Shown here: positions 59,829 to 64,000 of the stretch, one piece after another
Layout of the letters: each line of letters begins with the position of its first letter
Numbering within the stretch: position 1 is the stretch's first letter
Assembly (NCBI GenBank): GCA_934309345.1
Contig: CAKRDD010000018.1
Span: forward strand, 10,048 to 74,047
Reading direction: 5' to 3'
From: an uncultured Mediterraneibacter sp.
GTDB taxonomy: Bacteria > Bacillota > Clostridia > Lachnospirales > Lachnospiraceae
DNA: 64,000 bases
Notes under the pieces: model-generated
Told to the model about the DNA's origin: nothing
Seen by the model: the letters and a program-made list of their open reading frames with translations, nothing else
The model's database searches: none
Position numbers and translations under genes: made by a program

Positions 59829-61100
59829 TTATTTGCAAAGTTTCTTTCCAACCTCAAAACAATCAAATGTTGCAAAATAGTCTTTCGGTGTCTCTGCACG
59901 GCGAATCATCTGTACACTTCCATCTTCTTTCAGGAGCAGCTCTGCTGATTTTAATTTACCATTGTAGTTATATCCCATAGAGAAACCATGTGCTCCTGTA
60001 TCATGGATCACAAGATAATCTCCCATATCAACTTCCGGAAGCATTCTGTCAATTGCAAACTTATCATTATTTTCACACAGAGAACCTGTTACATCATATT
60101 TGTGATCGCATGGTGCATCTTCTTTTCCAAGAACAGTAATGTGATGATATGCTCCGTACATTGCCGGACGCATCAGGTTAACGGCACATGCATCTACTCC
60201 GATGTAGTTCTTATAAGTATTCTTCTCATGGATTGCTTTTGTCACAAGGCAGCCGTAAGGTCCCATCATAAAGCGGCCAAGCTCTGTGTAGATTGCAACA
60301 TCTCCCATTCCTGCCGGAACAAGTACTTCTTCATAAACCTTGCGGACACCTTCCCCGATCACACGGATATCATTCGGCTCCTGATCCGGTGTGTAAGGAA
60401 TTCCAATACCACCAGAAAGATTAATGAACTTAATGTGTACCCCTGTTTCTTTCTGAAGACGTACTGCCTGCTCAAAAAGAACTTTTGCAAGCATTGGATA
60501 ATAATCATTTGTCACTGTGTTGCTGGCAAGGAATGCGTGAATACCGAATTCTTTTGCACCTTTTGCTTTCAGTGTCTTAAATGCTTCTGTAATCTGCTCT
60601 GTTGTCATTCCATACTTTGAATCTCCCGGATTATCCATAATATCATTGCTGATCTTGAATATTCCGCCCGGATTGTAACGGCAGCTGATTGTCTCCGGAA
60701 TATGTCCGATTGTCTTCTCAAGGAAGTCAATATGTGTAATATCATCCAGATTGATGATCGCGCCAAGTTCATCAGCCAGTTTAAAATCTTCCTCTGGTGT
60801 ATCATTTGAGGAAAACATAATATCATGACCATCAATTCCAACTGCATCTGACATAAGCAGTTCTGTATAAGAGGAGCAGTCACAACCGCATCCATACTCT
60901 TTCAAGATCTGTAAAAGGAACGGATTCGGAGTTGCCTTTACAGCAAAATACTCTTTATATCCCGGATTCCATGCAAATGCTTCCTTTAATGCTTTTGCAT
61001 TCTCACGGATTCCTTTCTCATCATAAAGATGGAACGGAGTCGGATATGTCTTTACAATCTCTTCAACCTGTTCTTTTGTCACAAATGGTTTCTTACTCAT
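59829..61100 (-). CDS. lysA: Diaminopimelate decarboxylase
   Basis: LysA makes lysine from meso-diaminopimelate. The 423-aa fold-type III PLP enzyme shows the PLP lysine in YFAVKATPNP (Lys55), LSGGIGIPY, TELGRFMMGPYG and the active-site Cys in GSLCENND. ATG 61100 has AGGAG 9 nt upstream; an ATG two codons earlier is too close to it. It overlaps the TrmB-like regulator gene by 8 nt, so the two are translationally coupled. It is somewhat divergent from B. subtilis-type LysA, but the key residues are present. Confidence 0.9.
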   Translation of the reverse strand: MSKKPFVTKEQVEEIVKTYPTPFHLYDEKGIRENAKALKEAFAWNPGYKEYFAVKATPNPFLLQILKEYGCGCDCSSYTELLMSDAVGIDGHDIMFSSNDTPEEDFKLADELGAIINLDDITHIDFLEKTIGHIPETISCRYNPGGIFKISNDIMDNPGDSKYGMTTEQITEAFKTLKAKGAKEFGIHAFLASNTVTNDYYPMLAKVLFEQAVRLQKETGVHIKFINLSGGIGIPYTPDQEPNDIRVIGEGVRKVYEEVLVPAGMGDVAIYTELGRFMMGPYGCLVTKAIHEKNTYKNYIGVDACAVNLMRPAMYGAYHHITVLGKEDAPCDHKYDVTGSLCENNDKFAIDRMLPEVDMGDYLVIHDTGAHGFSMGYNYNGKLKSAELLLKEDGSVQMIRRAETPKDYFATFDCFEVGKKLCK

Positions 61101-61809
61101 TTTCATTTTCTCCTTCGCGTATTCTGATTAGTTCTATCTCATTCGCAAGTGCTGTTTTAAACAGCGTAACGAAATTTCTTTGTCCGGAATAGACACAGGT
61201 GTTTCTGCTCTCCTGTCCATACTCACCCGAAAGTACATATTTAGAATCTGTGATCAGACCAATCTGATTTCCTTTCTCCTTCGTCACATAAGTGACCGCA
61301 CCCGGAAGATCAAAAGGCTGATCTGTCACAAGAACTACTTTTTTTCCTTTTTCTGCCAGCTCTTTTAACTGTCCTTTCAGCTGTTCCAGACAGACTCCGG
61401 AACAGGAACAGTATACTCTTTCTTCCACACCGACCAGAAGATTGTGAATCTTATCTGAAATATGTTCCTGACCATCGATCGTAACATATCCCTCTTCTTC
61501 TTTCTGTTCTCCTGTAAGATTCATATCCAGCCACTTCTGTTCTTCTTCCATTCTGCGAATTCTGTTACCACAGAACTCCTGAACATGAACCGGAATATAA
61601 CGCTTGGCATCCTCTTCCACAAGATATGCAGCTCCCTTCTCAACAAGAGCCGCCAGTGATGCATACACATTCGACCTTGAGATCCCTGTATCTCTCGCAA
61701 TCTCATATCCCGTCTGCTTTCCAGCCTCAATCAACTGCAAATACACAGTTGCTTCCTGCCGGGACATTCCAAAATGCATTAGATATTCAATTGCTTTATT
61801 TGTGTCCAT
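61093..61809 (-). CDS. TrmB-like transcriptional regulator
   Basis: The 238-aa protein has an N-terminal winged helix of the TrmB family (MSRQEATVYLQLIEAGKQTG, GISRSNVYASLAALVEKGA). A C-terminal PLD-like effector domain follows (from about 105: HISDKIHNLLVGVEERVYC, VTDQPFDLPGAV). It is the first gene of a two-gene operon with lysA. A local role in lysine or cell-wall precursor supply is likely, but the ligand is unknown. AGGA precedes the ATG. Confidence 0.85.
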   Translation of the reverse strand: MDTNKAIEYLMHFGMSRQEATVYLQLIEAGKQTGYEIARDTGISRSNVYASLAALVEKGAAYLVEEDAKRYIPVHVQEFCGNRIRRMEEEQKWLDMNLTGEQKEEEGYVTIDGQEHISDKIHNLLVGVEERVYCSCSGVCLEQLKGQLKELAEKGKKVVLVTDQPFDLPGAVTYVTKEKGNQIGLITDSKYVLSGEYGQESRNTCVYSGQRNFVTLFKTALANEIELIRIREGENENE

Positions 61810-61828
61810 TACATCATTCCTTTATCAT

Positions 61829-61877
61829 TAGTAGTTCTTTACAGGAACACTATACAGTATTGCATAAGAAATGTCAA
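61829..61877 (-). promoter_or_regulatory. Promoter and candidate operator of the TrmB-lysA operon
   Basis: On the minus strand TTGACA (61877-61872) and TATAGT (61854-61849) are 17 bp apart. An imperfect dyad TAGTAGTTC/GAACACTA (61829-61853) overlaps the -10 and start site and could bind the TrmB-like protein. Confidence 0.55.
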
Positions 61878-61933
61878 TGTCTGGAGCTTGAAATCTTTGT
61901 TTGATTTTGATACTATTTCTCATTTATTTTTGT

Positions 61934-62116
61934 TTAGTTCCGATTGTTTGAAAGAGCTTTTATTACATTTTGAGTAATAGAATGTCTGACAACGTGATGT
62001 CCTGTAACAAGCAGACATTTTTTTATCTCATATTTCTTTAACAGTCCGCTTACTTTTTGTGCGGATTTACTCCCAAATATAATCTGTGGTATTTTACCTT
62101 TTACATAAGATTCCAT
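61934..62116 (-). pseudogene. N-terminal fragment of an iron-containing alcohol dehydrogenase
   Basis: Only 60 residues remain (YVKGKIPQIIFGSKSAQKVS, KKCLLVTGHHV), matching the first part of Fe-dependent alcohol dehydrogenases, which are about 380 aa. The frame ends at a stop, and no continuing ADH sequence is visible before the TrmB promoter. AGGAGG precedes the ATG, so the 5' end is intact and the rest has been deleted. It lies 11 nt after the aldo/keto reductase remnant on the same strand. Confidence 0.75.
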
Positions 62117-62127
62117 TTGCAACCTCC

Positions 62128-62779
62128 TTATACATGATACTGATTTGCTTTTTCCAGAAATTCTGTTACTGCTTTTCCTGTATTACGTGCTGTTGCATAA
62201 GTGTGTCCGGTATCCAGTGTCGCAATCTGTTTCATCTCTTCTTCAGACAGGACAAAATCAAAAATATCCAGATTTTCTTTCATTCTGACAGGGTTTGCAG
62301 ACTTTACAACCGGAACAATTTCCCTTTGTACAAGCCATCTTAAAACAATCTGTGCCACTGATTTCTCATGCTTCTGTGCGATTTCACATAATATTTCATT
62401 TGTAAAAAGATCTTCTTTCCCGGCAGCAAGAGGTGACCATGCCTGCATCAGAATATTTTGTTCTTTCAAATACCTGCTCTCATCTTCACGCTGGAAATAC
62501 GCATTACACTCAATCATATTTACTGCCGGTTTTACCTTGTTAAAGAACAGAAAATCAGCCATTCTGTCCTGCGTAAAATTATCCACTCCAATAGATTTTA
62601 CTTTTCCTTCTTCATACAATTCTTCTAAAGCACGCCATGCACCGTAATAATCATTGTATGGCTGATGAATCAGATATAAATCCACATAATCCAGCCCAAG
62701 GCGGTCAAGGGAACGCTGGAATCCTTCTTTTGCTTTTTCGTAAGAAGTGTCCGTGATCCAAAGTTTTGTAGTAACAAAT
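62128..62779 (-). pseudogene. 5'-truncated aldo/keto reductase
   Basis: Readable sequence runs from VTTKLWITDTSYEKAKEGF through DYVDLYLIHQPYNDYYGAW and GVDNF to the C-terminus (about 217 residues). Full enzymes have about 275-280. The N-terminal part with the catalytic Asp, Tyr and Lys region is missing or scrambled upstream of about 62779, where sequence of the conjugative-element fragment begins. Without its start and active-site tyrosine it should be inactive. A vestige ITAAIGEDTKQEIGE in another frame may be the decayed DTAxxY region; this is uncertain. Confidence 0.7.
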
Positions 62780-62835
62780 CTTATTCCCCGATTTCCTGTT
62801 TCGTATCTTCGCCAATAGCGGCGGTTATCCTGTTG

Positions 62836-63240
62836 TTATTCCCCGGAAACAAACTTGTAACCTATCCCTAAAATGATCTTTATGTAAGTGGGATTCCTGC
62901 TGTCCGGCTCTATCTTTTTCCGCAGATTGCATATCACATTTGTAACGCTTGACTGGCAACTTTCGCTCCCCATGCGCCACACGGCTTCAAAGATTTGCGC
63001 CTTTGTGAATACCCTCCCCGGACTGGCGGCAAGGTAGCAGAGTGCGCCGTATTCCAGACGGGTGAGGGAAACGTCAATCCCATTTTTCAGTACCCGGCGT
63101 TGGTGTAGTCTGATTTCCAATCCCGGAAAAGTAAGTGCCGGGGAGTGGGGCAACTGTACGGCTTCCAGAGGTATCATATCCGCAAGGGCGGCTATGGCTT
63201 TCTCAACCGCTTTTTCTTCGGTGTCGCTGAATGTAAGCAT
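62836..63240 (-). CDS. Winged-helix (OmpR/PhoB-type) DNA-binding protein of ICE origin
   Basis: The 134-aa protein has a short N-terminal helix region (about 1-35) and a C-terminal OmpR-type winged helix (about 45-132: LTRLEYGALCYLAASPGRVF, TKAQIFEAVW, SVTNVICNLRKKIEPDSRN, GIGYKFVSGE). It has no receiver domain, so it is not a normal response regulator. Such stand-alone proteins are common in conjugative elements of gut Firmicutes. ATG 63240 has GGGAAG at 6 nt. The coding region looks complete even though its neighbours are broken. Confidence 0.7.
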   Translation of the reverse strand: MLTFSDTEEKAVEKAIAALADMIPLEAVQLPHSPALTFPGLEIRLHQRRVLKNGIDVSLTRLEYGALCYLAASPGRVFTKAQIFEAVWRMGSESCQSSVTNVICNLRKKIEPDSRNPTYIKIILGIGYKFVSGE

Positions 63241-63284
63241 GACTATCTTCCCGACAAATACCACCTCCCGTCATGCAGCCCTTT

Positions 63285-63602
63285 TCAGTCAAAGCGGAAC
63301 TGGAACAGGGCGGTGATAAGCCGCTGTTTTATGCTGTCCTCGGTGTCTGTGTTGACGTGTCCGTTTTCAAGGGCGGCAAGCCGGATTCGCCTGCTGTAAT
63401 GCCGCAAAACTTCTTCCACGGCTTCCGGCTCGCCGCTGGTCGCCCGGACAATGGTTTCATACGGAATGAGTTTAGGATTCCCCGATTTCCTGCTGTATGT
63501 AATTCCCGAAAAAATAAAGGTAAATGATTTCCCTCTTTTTCTCTGGCAAAGATAACAGGGCTGCAGCAAGCTCGCCATTGGTGAGTATGATTGTCTGACC
63601 AC
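63285..63602 (-). pseudogene. Helix-turn-helix protein of ICE origin, native start lost
   Basis: The conserved part (about 63285-63470) begins LIPYETIVRATSGEPEAVEE and ends with LITALFQFRFD, matching small HTH proteins found next to the ICE sigma factor. No start codon with a binding site lies at the expected position. In-frame ATGs occur only inside the overlapping sigma gene. The junction coincides with a 16-bp repeat at 63477-63492, so a deletion has probably fused it to the sigma gene. Confidence 0.6.
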
Positions 63603-63819
63603 AGATTGTGACGGGGTATTGTTCGTAGGGTGATTTGAGAGCTTCGTCTGATGTGCTTAGAGGATAGAATTTTTCTTCTATGAGGTATTCAAAGGATATT
63701 TCTCTTTGCCGCCTGTTCCTGTCGCGCCATGTGTTGATAGCGGCATAGCGTATGACGACTTTGCAGAAACCGTTGAAAGAATACATGATGTGTTCCTTGT
63801 ATGCTTCTGTGCAATCCAT
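63472..63819 (-). pseudogene. ICE-type sigma-70 family factor, C-terminally truncated
   Basis: The 115-aa frame begins with a good AAAGGGGG site and shows the region 2 part (YSFNGFCKVVIRYAAINTWR) and the start of region 4 (LSLPEKKREIIYLYFFGNYI). It then stops after QQEIGES, where intact relatives continue with the recognition helix. The promoter-binding helix is therefore missing. The break lies at the 16-bp repeat shared with 62783-62798. Confidence 0.65.
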
Positions 63820-63927
63820 AGAAAATTCCCCCTTTCTCCCACATGGGGCGGTGATTGGTTTACGGTTGTATTTTTATAATTCAGAGGGTGACAGCATTTT
63901 AAACCGCCACCCACTGCATTATACTTA

Positions 63928-64000
63928 TTAAAATTTATTTGCCAAATCTTCTGCCTGTTTACAGCCATTCGTTTTATCAATATCTCCAACATTGACAACT
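63928..64000 (-). CDS. C-terminal end of a gene continuing past the right edge (partial)
   Basis: The minus-strand frame reads VVNVGDIDKTNGCKQAEDLA and ends with NKF and TAA at 63930-63928. It is the last 23 residues of a longer protein. The stretch is too short to identify. It lies 109 nt before the sigma factor start on the same strand. Confidence 0.4.
   Translation of the reverse strand, partial: VVNVGDIDKTNGCKQAEDLANKF

Larger units (their letters stand above)
62780..64000. mobile_element. Degenerate fragment of an integrative conjugative element
   Basis: Three adjacent reading frames (winged-helix regulator, HTH protein, sigma factor) are of kinds carried by Tn916/Tn1549-like elements of gut Clostridia. 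Local base composition from 62836 to 63600 is more GC-rich than the surrounding core genes. The sigma gene has lost its end, the HTH gene its start, and the aldo/keto reductase its front. No integrase or relaxase is visible before the window ends. Confidence 0.6.

Noticed and set aside
63678..63998. A 106-codon minus-strand frame upstream of and overlapping the sigma factor start
   Set aside because: The competing frame at 63928-64000 ends cleanly with a stop, and the sigma start has a strong binding site; the 106-codon frame has neither motif nor site.

Overview
The window reads as chromosomal DNA of a low-to-moderate-GC anaerobic Firmicute, most probably a gut Lachnospiraceae (Blautia/Dorea/Coprococcus-like). 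The basis is gene content: a PolC-type replicase, a single-chain PurL with a glutaminase domain, a DUF4364 gene, type-2 GalT, AGGAGG ribosome binding sites and TTGACA/TATAAT promoters. The genus is inference. No rRNA and no CRISPR array were seen; one tRNA-Leu gene is present.

Layout. 1-1523: remnant of a mobile or phage-like region (sigma-like regulator, duplicated HTH protein, a candidate small RNA). 1564-6628: an inverted-repeat element, then purL and a divergent LysR gene. 6798-12647: a DinG-type helicase, an SPFH/NfeD pair and PTS enzyme I. 13031-29175: cspA, then a long minus-strand run of core genes (glyA; ispG-polC; hisC and a second aminotransferase; prfA-prmC-DUF1385; rpmE; rho). 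29440-33335: NAD-malic enzyme, a radical SAM protein and DUF4364 on the plus strand, meeting rarA tail to tail. 33400-37966: a polysaccharide deacetylase, an AraC regulator and divergent galK-galT. 38022-38571: a symmetric composite palindrome. 38602-47272: yceD-rpmF-plsX-acpP-rnc-smc-ftsY-ilvA, linking fatty-acid synthesis, ribosome assembly, chromosome structure and protein targeting. 47512-57907: pta-ackA, and upstream of it the polA-coaE-MBL-ACT-UPF0210-degV-tmcAL run. 58081-61809: a HAD phosphatase, a small gene and XRE regulator pair with a shared operator, tRNA-Leu, and a TrmB-lysA operon. 61934-64000: decayed alcohol dehydrogenase and aldo/keto reductase genes abutting a broken conjugative-element fragment.

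The most unusual content lies between genes. A ~190-nt element occurs three times (10783-10972 +, 38022-38209 -, 38381-38571 +), and its apical hairpin occurs once more at 49985-50034. The copies keep two internal sequence blocks and a loop, while their stems differ by compensatory changes. Most imperfect stem pairs become G-U only when read on one strand. That is the pattern of a structured RNA or a single-strand-folding DNA element. Two of the copies stand head to head at equal distances on either side of a 121-bp palindrome. I do not recognise this family.
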